Below, piece after piece: positions 19,087-26,611 of a DNA stretch of 64,000 nt. The notes below the pieces were generated by a model, which worked only from the letters and a program-made list of their open reading frames with translations, was not told the origin of the DNA and ran no database searches. Made by a program: the position numbers and the translations under genes. Every line of letters begins with the position of its first letter. The first letter of the stretch is position 1. Source of the stretch: JAKFDI01 sp044508835 (GTDB lineage Bacteria > Pseudomonadota > Gammaproteobacteria > Burkholderiales > Burkholderiaceae_C); contig JBIQHD010000015.1 of the NCBI GenBank assembly GCA_044508835.1, positions 1 through 64,000 on the forward strand. Direction: 5' to 3'.

Positions 19087-20094
19087 TCAGGCGAAGACGT
19101 GCAGCAGCGCATCCTGCGCCGGCGGATGGTCGCTTTCACGCGCGAAGCGGAACGCCGCGTCCACGCGCCCGCGCGCCGCGGCGGCCAGCTCGGCTTCCTC
19201 GTGGTCGGTGAGCCAGCCGTGCTGCTTCATCGCGGCGGCGAGCCGCGGGATGGGGTCGGCCTGGCGCAGGGTGCTCACTTCGTCCTTCTGCCGGTACACC
19301 TGCGCATCGCCCTCGAAGTGGCCCATGTAGCGATCCGTCTTCACCTCGATGAGCGTGGGGCCCTCGCCGCGGCGCGCCCGCGCGATGGCCGGCGCGGCGG
19401 CATCGAACACCGCCAGCGCGTCGTTGCTGGCCACGTGCACGCCGGGGATGCCGTAGGCGCCGGCCCGGTCCGCCACCGAGGGAATCGAGGTGGCCCGCGC
19501 CTTCGGCACGGAGATCGCCCACTGGTTGTCCTCGCAGACGAACACCGCCGGCAGCTTCCACAGAGCGGCCAGGTTCAGCGATTCGTGGAACGCGCCCTGG
19601 TTGGCGGCGCCTTCGCCGAAGAAGGCCAGCGCCACGGCGTCGCTGCCCTGCTTCTTCGCCGCCAGCGCCGCGCCGCACGCGGGCGGCAGGCTGGCGCCGA
19701 CGATGCCGCTGCAGCTGAACCGGCGCTCGGGGTCGAACAGGTGCATGTGCCCGCCCTTGCCCTGCCCCAGGCCGGTGGCCTTGCCGAAGATCTCCGCCGT
19801 CATGCGGTCCAGGGGCACGCCCTTGGCGATCGCGAAGTGGTGCGGACGGTGCGTGCCCACGACCGTGTCGTCCTGCCGCAGGTGGACGCACAGGCCCACC
19901 GCCACCGGCTCCTGCCCTGCCGCCAGGTGCATCTCGCCGGGCACCGGGCCCGACCCGATGTCGAACGCCAGGCCCTTCTGGATGTTCGGCGGCAGCTTGC
20001 CTTCGAGATAGGCGCTGGCCAGGGTCTCCTCGTAGTAGCGGATGGCCACCATGGTCTCGAGCATCCACCGCTGCTGTTCTCTGCTGGCGCTCAT
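19087..20094 (-). CDS. acoA: 2-oxoacid/acetoin dehydrogenase E1 component, alpha subunit
   Basis: 335 residues. The thiamine diphosphate motif is GEGAANQGAFHESLNLAALWKLPAVFVCEDN (GEG to N spacing of the GDG-X-N type), preceded by GKGGHMHLFD and GIVGASLPPACGAALA; the phosphorylation-loop region is TDRYMGHFEGD. It pairs with the beta subunit 22 bases downstream. The start at 20094 has a consensus ribosome-binding site AGGAGG. The operon promoter is in the 246-base divergent space shared with hsp20. Confidence 0.9.
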   Translation of the reverse strand: MSASREQQRWMLETMVAIRYYEETLASAYLEGKLPPNIQKGLAFDIGSGPVPGEMHLAAGQEPVAVGLCVHLRQDDTVVGTHRPHHFAIAKGVPLDRMTAEIFGKATGLGQGKGGHMHLFDPERRFSCSGIVGASLPPACGAALAAKKQGSDAVALAFFGEGAANQGAFHESLNLAALWKLPAVFVCEDNQWAISVPKARATSIPSVADRAGAYGIPGVHVASNDALAVFDAAAPAIARARRGEGPTLIEVKTDRYMGHFEGDAQVYRQKDEVSTLRQADPIPRLAAAMKQHGWLTDHEEAELAAAARGRVDAAFRFARESDHPPAQDALLHVFA

Positions 20095-20186
20095 GGGCAC
20101 CTCCTGTGTCGTGACGGGGTTCGGGAACGACGGCGGAAGATTCCGCGCGACGCAGGGCACCTTGTCACCGCCGCGTGGACGGCCGA

Positions 20187-20200
20187 TTGCGAATCCGCAA
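20187..20200. promoter_or_regulatory. TTGCG-N4-CGCAA palindrome, copy 1
   Basis: Perfect 5-bp half-sites spaced by AATC. It lies 93 bases upstream of the acoA start and has the layout of a CRP/FNR-family site. Bound factor unknown. The 18 bases beginning here recur exactly at 20246. Confidence 0.6.
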
Positions 20201-20245
20201 GCCGAGGCCGGGCCGGCCGGCCTGCCCGCGCTCGCATGGCCGTGG

Positions 20246-20259
20246 TTGCGAATCCGCAA
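20246..20259. promoter_or_regulatory. TTGCG-N4-CGCAA palindrome, copy 2, at hsp20 promoter
   Basis: Identical to copy 1, 59 bases downstream. Its centre (20252.5) is about 41.5 bases before the start predicted from the -10-like TAGAGT at 20281-20286, the classic position for a CRP/FNR-type class II activator of hsp20. Confidence 0.6.
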
Positions 20260-20274
20260 GCCGGGCCCCGCACG

Positions 20275-20299
20275 GCTGCCTAGAGTGAATTCGTCGCCA
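20275..20299 (+). promoter_or_regulatory. hsp20 promoter segment shared with the FNR-like gene
   Basis: Twenty-five bases that match 26569-26593 at 22 positions, including the -10-like TAGAGT. Transcription would start near 20294, giving a 47-base leader before the hsp20 ATG. Confidence 0.55.
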
Positions 20300-20340
20300 C
20301 CGTCGGCGTCGACCGTCCGCTTTCATCGAGGAGTACCGCC

Positions 20341-20784
20341 ATGACCGCCCTAGCCCGCATCGATCCGCGCCAGGACCTGTTCCGCGATTCCCTGCCCGAG
20401 CTGTTCCGCCGCTTCACGCGGATGGCCGATTGGCCGCCGTCGCAGATGCTGGAGGAACTCAGGCTCGACGCGGTGGAGGACGACAAGGAATACCGGGTGA
20501 AGGTCGAGATCCCCGGCGCGAAGAAGGAAGACGTGCACATCAGCGTGGAAGGCAACTACGTCTCCGTCACCGCCGAGGTCAAGGAAGAGAAGAAGGAGAC
20601 GCGCAAGCAGAACGGCGAGCGCGTGCTGCTGCAGGAGCTGCGCACCGGCAGCTTCAGCCGCGGCTTCACCCTGCCCCAGGACGTGGACGCCGGCAGGACG
20701 AGCGCGAAGCTCGAGAACGGCGTGCTGTCCATCACCCTGCCCAAGCGCGAGCCCGTGGCCGGCACCCGCATTTCCGTGCAGTAG
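20341..20784 (+). CDS. Small heat shock protein, Hsp20/alpha-crystallin family
   Basis: 147 residues. The alpha-crystallin domain (about 40-140) has EYRVKVEIPGAKKEDVHISVEGNYVSV and the closing KLENGVLSITLPKRE motif of Hsp20 proteins. The N-terminus is RIDPRQDLFRDSLPELFRRFTRMADWPP. It is an ATP-independent holdase that binds unfolding proteins. The ribosome-binding site GAGGAG precedes the ATG. It is the first gene of the stress block and is divergent from acoAB across the palindromes. Confidence 0.95.
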   Translation: MTALARIDPRQDLFRDSLPELFRRFTRMADWPPSQMLEELRLDAVEDDKEYRVKVEIPGAKKEDVHISVEGNYVSVTAEVKEEKKETRKQNGERVLLQELRTGSFSRGFTLPQDVDAGRTSAKLENGVLSITLPKREPVAGTRISVQ

Positions 20785-20837
20785 CGCGGCGGCTCGCCGC
20801 CTCCACCGGCAGGCCCGGCGCGGCGGGCCGCGGGCGC

Positions 20838-22373
20838 TCAGTGCCGCATCCAGCGCCGGGCGAGCGCGGCCGCGTCCACGGGGCGATCGGTCCTCACCGC
20901 CACGGCATCCCGCCGCTCGTCGCCCGAGAGCGGCTCGTGCAGGCGGATCTGGCGCTCCAGCACGGCGAGGCCGGCTTCCGAGGCGTCGCCGCCCGCGGCG
21001 GCCCGCGCGGCCACCCGCCGCCGCAGCACGTCGGGCGGGGCCTCGCAGGCGATCAGCGCGAAGGGAACGCCCTCCTCCCGCGCCAGCGCCCCGAAGGCCT
21101 CGCGCTCGGCGCGCTGCAGGAAGGCCGCATCCACCAGCACCGGGTAGCCCGCCCGCAGCGCATGGCGCACGCAGTCGGCCAGCCGGTCGTAGGTGCGGCG
21201 GGTGGCGTCCGCCGTGTACAGGTCCTGCAGGCGGGCGTCGCTGCGCTGCAGGGCCGTGAGGTCGAACAGGCGCTTGCGCTCGACGTCCGAGCGCACCCGC
21301 ACCGCGCCCGCGGCCTGCACGAGCTCGAGCGCCAGCGTCGACTTGCCCGAACCCGACAGGCCGAACAGGATCGCCAGCCGCGGCCGGCGCCGGGACTCGG
21401 CCACCAGCGCCTGCGCGGCCAGGCCGTAGTCCACCGCCGCGCCTTCGCCGCGACGCGGCGGCGTGATCCGCGCCACCAGCGCCCGCACGAGCGCGCGGTA
21501 CACCTCGTAGTAGCGCAGCACCGCGAGGCCCGGGTAGTCGCCGCCGTCCTGCAGGTAGGCATCGAGGAAGCGCCAGGCCAGGTCCGCGCGGCCGCGGGCG
21601 CGCAGGTCCATGGCGAGGAACGCGACGTCGCTCATCACGTCGATCCAGCGCAGCACCGGGTCGAACTCGATGCAGTCGAAGGCGGTGACCTCGGCATCCA
21701 GGACGACCGTGTTCGCGAGGTGCAGGTCGCCGTGGCCCTCGCGCACGAAGCCGCCGGCGAGCCGCTGGCGCCATGGCGCCTGGAGCGCCCGGGCCTGCGC
21801 CTCCATCCACGCCTCGATGCCGTCCGGCACGCCGCCCAGCTCGGCGAGCTGCCGCAGCACCGCCGACGTCGCCTGCGCGATGCCCTGCGGCGTGCCGAAC
21901 GGGCCGTCGGCCGCGGCCGCGGGGGCGTCGCGGTGGAACCGCGCGATGCGCTGCGCCAGCCGGTCCACTTCCCGAGGCTGGAGCCGCCCTGCCGCCAGCC
22001 GCTGCGACAGCAGGGCATCGTCCGGGAACCGGCGCATGCACAGCAGCCAGTCGATCGGCTCGCCCCCGCCGCCGAACCGCGGCGCGGCGGCGCTGCCGCG
22101 CACCGCCAGGGCGGCGCGGTACAGGCGCGGCGCCAGCCGGCGGTTCAGCCGCAGTTCCTCCTCGCAGAACCGGCGGCGCAGGGCCGGCGTTCCGAAGTCG
22201 AGGAACGGCAGCTGCACCGGCTTCTTCAGCTTCAGCGCCAGCCGCTCGGTGAGCAGCACCCAGGAAATGTGCGTCTCCACCAGCGCGACGGGCCGGCCGG
22301 TGCGCCGCTCCAGCAGCGCACGCAGCGCGTGGACCAGCGGGGAGCCGGGAGCGGGAGGAGCCGTCGCACGCAT
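20838..22373 (-). CDS. Bifunctional aminoglycoside-phosphotransferase-like and P-loop kinase protein
   Basis: 511 residues, the COG2187/COG0645-type fusion. The N-terminal half is a kinase-like APH domain (KLKKPVQLPFLDFGT, FVREGHGDLHLANTVVLD with the catalytic HGDLHLxN, FDCIEFDPVLRWIDVMSD). The C-terminal half is a P-loop NTPase with Walker A GLSGSGKST near residue 340. Genes of this type often accompany universal stress or Hsp20 genes under oxygen-limited regulation. Substrate unknown. The ATG at 22373 is chosen because an upstream in-frame ATG (22469) adds an unconserved extension across the promoter. Confidence 0.85.
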   Translation of the reverse strand: MRATAPPAPGSPLVHALRALLERRTGRPVALVETHISWVLLTERLALKLKKPVQLPFLDFGTPALRRRFCEEELRLNRRLAPRLYRAALAVRGSAAAPRFGGGGEPIDWLLCMRRFPDDALLSQRLAAGRLQPREVDRLAQRIARFHRDAPAAAADGPFGTPQGIAQATSAVLRQLAELGGVPDGIEAWMEAQARALQAPWRQRLAGGFVREGHGDLHLANTVVLDAEVTAFDCIEFDPVLRWIDVMSDVAFLAMDLRARGRADLAWRFLDAYLQDGGDYPGLAVLRYYEVYRALVRALVARITPPRRGEGAAVDYGLAAQALVAESRRRPRLAILFGLSGSGKSTLALELVQAAGAVRVRSDVERKRLFDLTALQRSDARLQDLYTADATRRTYDRLADCVRHALRAGYPVLVDAAFLQRAEREAFGALAREEGVPFALIACEAPPDVLRRRVAARAAAGGDASEAGLAVLERQIRLHEPLSGDERRDAVAVRTDRPVDAAALARRWMRH

Positions 22374-22406
22374 GGCCGCAGTGTGGCCCGCACCCGCCGA
22401 CCCTGC

Positions 22407-22420
22407 TTGCGCAACCGCAA
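22407..22420. promoter_or_regulatory. TTGCG-N4-CGCAA palindrome, copy 3
   Basis: Half-sites TTGCG and CGCAA separated by CAAC. It lies 34 bases upstream of the APH/P-loop kinase ATG on the minus strand. If placed at -41.5 the transcript would start at the ATG itself (leaderless), so its exact role is unclear. Confidence 0.5.
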
Positions 22421-22513
22421 TGCGCAGGCCGTGCGGACGCCGCACGCGCCCGTTCCGTCCCCTCGCCAAGGGATGGCCCGCCGGCTGGGCGCCTCCCGAG
22501 GCGTCCGCGTTGC

Positions 22514-22527
22514 TTGATCGATCTCAA
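22514..22527 (+). promoter_or_regulatory. FNR-type box TTGAT-CGAT-CTCAA before the CHASE3 kinase operon
   Basis: Matches the FNR/ANR/FixK consensus TTGAT-N4-ATCAA at nine of ten bases. It lies 84 bases before the TTG start at 22604; a class II arrangement would put the transcript start near 22562. Confidence 0.6.
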
Positions 22528-22603
22528 GCCTGTTTCCGGCACCGGCCGAAAGAATCCGCTCTCCGGCGCCGTCGGGCACGGCACCGCAGGAAGGAGCAGA
22601 ACC

Positions 22604-24343
22604 TTGCGTCAACTGCCGTTGAACCGCCAGGTGCTGGCAGGCTTCGGCATGGCGGTGTGCGTCCTCGTCGCCGTGGCTGCCGCTGCGTGGTACGCCACCG
22701 ACCGGTTCATGCACAGCTCGCACGAAGCCGTGCGGCATGCGGAGATCGTCGTGCCGCTGGAGCGCGCGCTGTCGCACCTGTACGAGGTGGAGGCGGCGCA
22801 GCGCGGCTATCTCTTCACCAGCGCGCCGCTCTTCCTCACGCAGCGTGCCGCCGCGGTCGACGGCTGGCAGCGCGCGCTGGCCGAGCTGCGCCGGCTGGCG
22901 GCCGGCGACGCGGCGCTGCTGGCCCAGATGCAGGAGCTGCAGCGCCTTTCCGACGTCCGCATGCAGCGGCTCGACGAGGTGCTGGACGCGCATGCCCGGC
23001 AGCCCGACGAGACGCGCCGGCTGCTGGCGGCCGGGCTCGGCACGGCGGAGATGACCGCGGTCGCGCGGCTCGCCACGTCGATCGCCGACACGCGCCGCGA
23101 CCTGCTGCGGCGCAACGGGGAGGCGGCGCGCACCGAGGCGGGCCGCATGCTGCTCGCGCTGGGCGCCTCGGTGCTGTCGGTGGTGACGGCGCTGCTGCTC
23201 ATCCTGCGGATGATTCTTCGCGGCATGGCCGAGCGGCAGCGCACGTATGCCGCCCTCGCCGACAGCCAGGCGCGCATGAACGCCGTGGTGGACACCGCGC
23301 AGGACGGCATCGTCGTGATCGACGGCGAGGGGCGCATCGAACGGTTCAACCGCGCCGCCGAGCGCATGTTCGGCTACGCCGAGGCCGAAGTGCTGGGGCG
23401 CAACGTCTCCCTGCTGATGCCCGAGTCGCAGCGCGCCGCCCACGACGACCACCTCGCGCGCTACCGGCTCACCGGCGAGCGCCGCATCATCGGCATCGGG
23501 CGGCAGGTGGCCGCCCAGCGCCGGGACGGCTCGCAGTTCCCGATCGAGCTGGCGGTGGGCGAGACCCACGTCGGCGGCCACGCGCTGTTCACCGGGCTGC
23601 TGCGCGACATCACGCAGCGCAAGCTGGCCGAGGAACGGCAGGCGCAGCTGGTGCAGGAGCTGCGCGGCGCGAACGAGGAGCTGTCCAACTTCGCCTACAT
23701 CGCCTCGCACGACCTCAAGGCGCCGCTGCGCGCGATCGGCTCGCTGTCGCAGTGGCTGTCGTCCGACTATGCCGACCGCTTCGACGACGAGGGCCGCAGC
23801 CACATGGCGCTGCTGCTCTCGCGCGTCAAGCGCATGGACCGCCTGATCGACGGCATCCTGCAGTACTCGCGCCTCGGGCGCGTGCGCGAGACGCCCAGCC
23901 GGGTGGACCTGAACGCACTGGTCGACGAGACCGTGGACCTGCTCGCCCCGCCCGCCCACGTGGCGGTGCACGTCGGGGCGCTTCCCACCCTGCGGCTGGA
24001 GCGCACGCGGGCCCAGCAGCTGTTCCAGAACCTGCTCGGCAACGCCATCCAGTACATGGACAAGCCCGAGGGGCGCATCGACGTGGACTGCGAGGAGCAA
24101 GGCGCCGAATGGCACTTCCGCGTGCGGGACAACGGCCCGGGCATCGACCGCCGCCACTGGGACCGGGTGTTCCAGCTCTTCCAGTCGCTGAAGACCCGCG
24201 ACGCCACCGAAAGCACGGGCATCGGCCTGTCGCTGGTGAAGAAGATCGTCGAAATGTACGGCGGGCGCATCTGGCTGGAGTCCGAGCCCGGCCAGGGCAC
24301 CACGTTCCACTTCACGCTTCCGAAGGACGGCCCATGCACGTGA
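22604..24343 (+). CDS. CHASE3-PAS sensor histidine kinase
   Basis: About 579 residues. Two transmembrane helices (about 10-30 and 180-205) flank a CHASE3 sensor with its signature EVEAAQRGYLFTS. A PAS domain (AVVDTAQDGIVVIDGEGRIERFN) follows, then HisKA with the phospho-His in IASHDLKAPLRAI and HATPase_c (NLLGNAIQYMDKPEG, DNGPGIDRRHWDRVF, GIGLSLVKKIV). The TTG at 22604 has a strong GGAAGGAG site. The upstream in-frame TTG at 22514 lies in the FNR-type box and is unlikely. Operon leader for the next three signalling genes. Confidence 0.88.
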   Translation: MRQLPLNRQVLAGFGMAVCVLVAVAAAAWYATDRFMHSSHEAVRHAEIVVPLERALSHLYEVEAAQRGYLFTSAPLFLTQRAAAVDGWQRALAELRRLAAGDAALLAQMQELQRLSDVRMQRLDEVLDAHARQPDETRRLLAAGLGTAEMTAVARLATSIADTRRDLLRRNGEAARTEAGRMLLALGASVLSVVTALLLILRMILRGMAERQRTYAALADSQARMNAVVDTAQDGIVVIDGEGRIERFNRAAERMFGYAEAEVLGRNVSLLMPESQRAAHDDHLARYRLTGERRIIGIGRQVAAQRRDGSQFPIELAVGETHVGGHALFTGLLRDITQRKLAEERQAQLVQELRGANEELSNFAYIASHDLKAPLRAIGSLSQWLSSDYADRFDDEGRSHMALLLSRVKRMDRLIDGILQYSRLGRVRETPSRVDLNALVDETVDLLAPPAHVAVHVGALPTLRLERTRAQQLFQNLLGNAIQYMDKPEGRIDVDCEEQGAEWHFRVRDNGPGIDRRHWDRVFQLFQSLKTRDATESTGIGLSLVKKIVEMYGGRIWLESEPGQGTTFHFTLPKDGPCT

Positions 24344-24753
24344 ACAACCATCCGATCCTGCTGATCGAGGACGACGAGGTCGACGCGATGACGGTGCGGC
24401 GCGCGCTCAGGGACATCCGCGTGACCAACCCGCTGGTGCAGGCCATGCACGGCGAGGCCGCGCTCGCGCACCTGGGCGACGCGGCCAACCCGCGGCCCTG
24501 CCTCATCCTGCTCGACCTGAACATGCCGATCATGAACGGCATCGAGTTCCTGCGCGTCGTCAAGCGGCACGACCAGTGGCGGCGGATCCCCGTGGTCGTG
24601 CTCACCACCTCCCACGAGGAGCAGGACAAGATCGCCAGCTTCGACTGGAGCGTGGCCGGCTACATGACCAAGCCGGTCGACTACCTGAAGTTCGTCGAGG
24701 CCATGCGCACGATCGACGCCTACTGGACGCTCTCCGAGCCTGCGCCGTTGTGA
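24334..24753 (+). CDS. Single-domain response regulator (Rcp1/CheY-like)
   Basis: 139 residues, one receiver domain only. Acidic pocket IEDDEVD, phospho-acceptor Asp in LILLDLNMPIMNGIEF, Thr in VVLTTSH and Lys in YMTKPVDY. This type (Rcp1-like) commonly partners PAS or phytochrome kinases with SHDLKAPLR phospho-sites, like the gene it overlaps by 10 bases. With no output domain it may be a shuttle or modulate the kinase. Confidence 0.9.
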   Translation: MHVNNHPILLIEDDEVDAMTVRRALRDIRVTNPLVQAMHGEAALAHLGDAANPRPCLILLDLNMPIMNGIEFLRVVKRHDQWRRIPVVVLTTSHEEQDKIASFDWSVAGYMTKPVDYLKFVEAMRTIDAYWTLSEPAPL

Positions 24754-25859
24754 ACGCCCCGCTCGCCTGCGTGCTGGTCGTCGACGACGACGAGGTCGAT
24801 CGGCTGATCTGCCGCCACGCTCTCGCGCGCGCGGCGGCCGCGCCGCCCGAGGTGGTGGAAGCGTGCAGCGCCCGGGAGGCGATCGAGCTCGCCGGCGCGC
24901 GGCGCTTCGACTGCATCCTGCTCGACTACCGCCTGCCCGACATGAACGGCGTGGAACTGATGGGCCTGCTGCCGCAGCCGGCCGCGGACGAGCCGGTGCC
25001 GGTGGTCATGCTCACCGGCGCGGGCGACGTGGCGGTGGCCGTCGAGGCGATGCGCCAGGGCGCGAGCGACTACCTGGTCAAGGACGTCGAGGGCAGCTAC
25101 CAGTCGCTGATCCCCGTGGTGGCGCAGCGCGCCGCGAACGAGTGCGACCTGCGGCGCGAGAAGCGGCGCGCCGAGCGCGCGCTGGAGCGCTATCGCGTCG
25201 AGCTGCAGCACCTGACGCAGAAGCTGATGGCGCAGGAGAAGATCACGACGCGCCGCCTGGCCCAGTCGCTGCACGACCACCTCGGCCAGACGCTGGCGGC
25301 GCTGCGCCTCGGCCTCGATGCCGTCGCGGCGACGCCCGGGGAGCGGCGGTGCGAGGCCTTCGACCGCCAGTCGCCGCGGCTGGCGAGCCTCATCGAGCAG
25401 GCGGTGCGCGAGGTGCGCCGCGTGCTGATGGAGCTGCGCCCGCCGATGCTCGACGACGCCGGGCTCACCGCGGCGCTGGACAACGAGCTGCGCACCCGCT
25501 CGAGCGACCACGAGCGGACCGCGATGCGGCTGGAGCCGGGCCCCGGCTGCGCGTCGCTGCGCTGGCCGGCCGACGTGGAGTACGCCGGCTTCATGGTGGC
25601 CCGCGAGGCGCTGTCCAACGCCCTGCAGCACGCCGATGCCGCGACCGTCCGGCTGCTGGTGCACGGCGGCCCGGGCCGTCTGGACCTGCGCATCGAGGAC
25701 GACGGCCGCGGCATCGACGAAGCCGCCCTCGCCGGACGGCCCGGGCACCTGGGCCTGGTGGGCATGCGCGAGCGCGCGGCGGCGATCGGGGCCAGCTGCA
25801 CGGTGCAGCGCAACGCCGCCGGCGGCACCCGCGTGCGGCTGCTCTGGGAGCAGCGATGA
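24750..25859 (+). CDS. Receiver-HisKA_3 hybrid histidine kinase (NarX-like catalytic part)
   Basis: 369 residues. An N-terminal receiver (VVDDDEVDRLI, phospho-Asp in CILLDYRLPDMNG, Lys in YLVKDVEG) is followed by a coiled linker and a HisKA_3/HATPase_c kinase (LAQSLHDHLGQTLAALRLGLD with the phospho-His; REALSNALQHADA; DDGRGIDEAAL). Soluble. The GTG at 24750 overlaps the upstream stop (GTGA). It likely relays a receiver input to the NarL-type regulator directly downstream. Confidence 0.9.
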   Translation: MNAPLACVLVVDDDEVDRLICRHALARAAAAPPEVVEACSAREAIELAGARRFDCILLDYRLPDMNGVELMGLLPQPAADEPVPVVMLTGAGDVAVAVEAMRQGASDYLVKDVEGSYQSLIPVVAQRAANECDLRREKRRAERALERYRVELQHLTQKLMAQEKITTRRLAQSLHDHLGQTLAALRLGLDAVAATPGERRCEAFDRQSPRLASLIEQAVREVRRVLMELRPPMLDDAGLTAALDNELRTRSSDHERTAMRLEPGPGCASLRWPADVEYAGFMVAREALSNALQHADAATVRLLVHGGPGRLDLRIEDDGRGIDEAALAGRPGHLGLVGMRERAAAIGASCTVQRNAAGGTRVRLLWEQR

Positions 25860-26506
25860 GCACCGCCGTGCGCACGCTGTACCTGGTGGACGACCACCGG
25901 ATGGTGTGCGAAGGGCTGCGCGCGGTGCTGGAGGCCGCCGGCCACCGGGTGGTCGGCGAGAGCGCCGACCCCACGCGCGCGCTGGCCGAGCTGGCGGCGC
26001 TGCGGCCCGACGTGCTGCTCCTGGATCTGCACCTGGGCGAGCGCTCGGGGCTGGAGCTGCTGGCCGAGCTGCAGCGGCGGCCGCTGCGCCTGCAGACCAT
26101 CGTGCTGACGATGTCCGCGCAGCCCCGCAACGTCGCCGAGGCGCTGCGCCTGGGCGCGGCGGGCTACGTGCTCAAGGGCGCGCCGGCCAGCGAGCTGCTG
26201 CATGCCATCGACGCCGTCACTCTCGGGCGCCGCCACGTCTGCGCCGAGCTGGCCGACGCGGCGCTGCAGGCACTGGCCGTGCCGGCCGGCGAAGACCCGC
26301 TCGGTGCGCTGTCCCCGCGCGAGCAGCAGATCCTCGCGCTCGTGGTGCAGGGCCGCTCCAGCGCGGCCATCGGCCTGGCGCTGCACCTGTCGCCGAAGAC
26401 GGTGGACACCTACCGCAGCCGCCTGATGGGCAAGCTCCACGTGACCGACGTGCCGGCCCTCGTGCGCCTGGCGATCCGCAGCGGTTTGATCGACGTCAGC
26501 GGCTGA
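25856..26506 (+). CDS. NarL/LuxR-family response regulator
   Basis: 216 residues. Receiver (YLVDDHRMVCEGL, phospho-Asp in VLLLDLHLGERSG, Lys in YVLKGAPASELL) plus LuxR-type HTH (LSPREQQILALVVQGRSSAAIGLALHLSPKTVDTYRSRLMGKL). The ATG overlaps the kinase stop by four bases, making the cognate-pair assignment strong. Targets unknown. Confidence 0.93.
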   Translation: MSTAVRTLYLVDDHRMVCEGLRAVLEAAGHRVVGESADPTRALAELAALRPDVLLLDLHLGERSGLELLAELQRRPLRLQTIVLTMSAQPRNVAEALRLGAAGYVLKGAPASELLHAIDAVTLGRRHVCAELADAALQALAVPAGEDPLGALSPREQQILALVVQGRSSAAIGLALHLSPKTVDTYRSRLMGKLHVTDVPALVRLAIRSGLIDVSG

Positions 26507-26568
26507 CCCGGGCGTCGAGAACTCACCACGCCGCCGATCCAGAACTCCCTACAGACCGGCGCCGCACC

Positions 26569-26593
26569 GCTGCCTAGAGTGGACTCGTTGCCA
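26569..26593 (+). promoter_or_regulatory. Promoter segment of the FNR-like gene, shared with hsp20
   Basis: Twenty-two of 25 bases equal 20275-20299, with TAGAGT at 26575-26580 in the -10 position. Upstream of it AGAACTC occurs at 26518 and 26541 (23 bases apart), which could be a separate operator. Confidence 0.5.
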
Positions 26594-26611
26594 GCCACGA
26601 GGGCCCCCTCC

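Noticed and set aside
21350..22373. APH-like gene as an aminoglycoside resistance gene
   Set aside because: The APH-like kinase domain is part of the broader COG2187/COG0645 fusion common in non-resistant bacteria; nothing indicates an antibiotic substrate.
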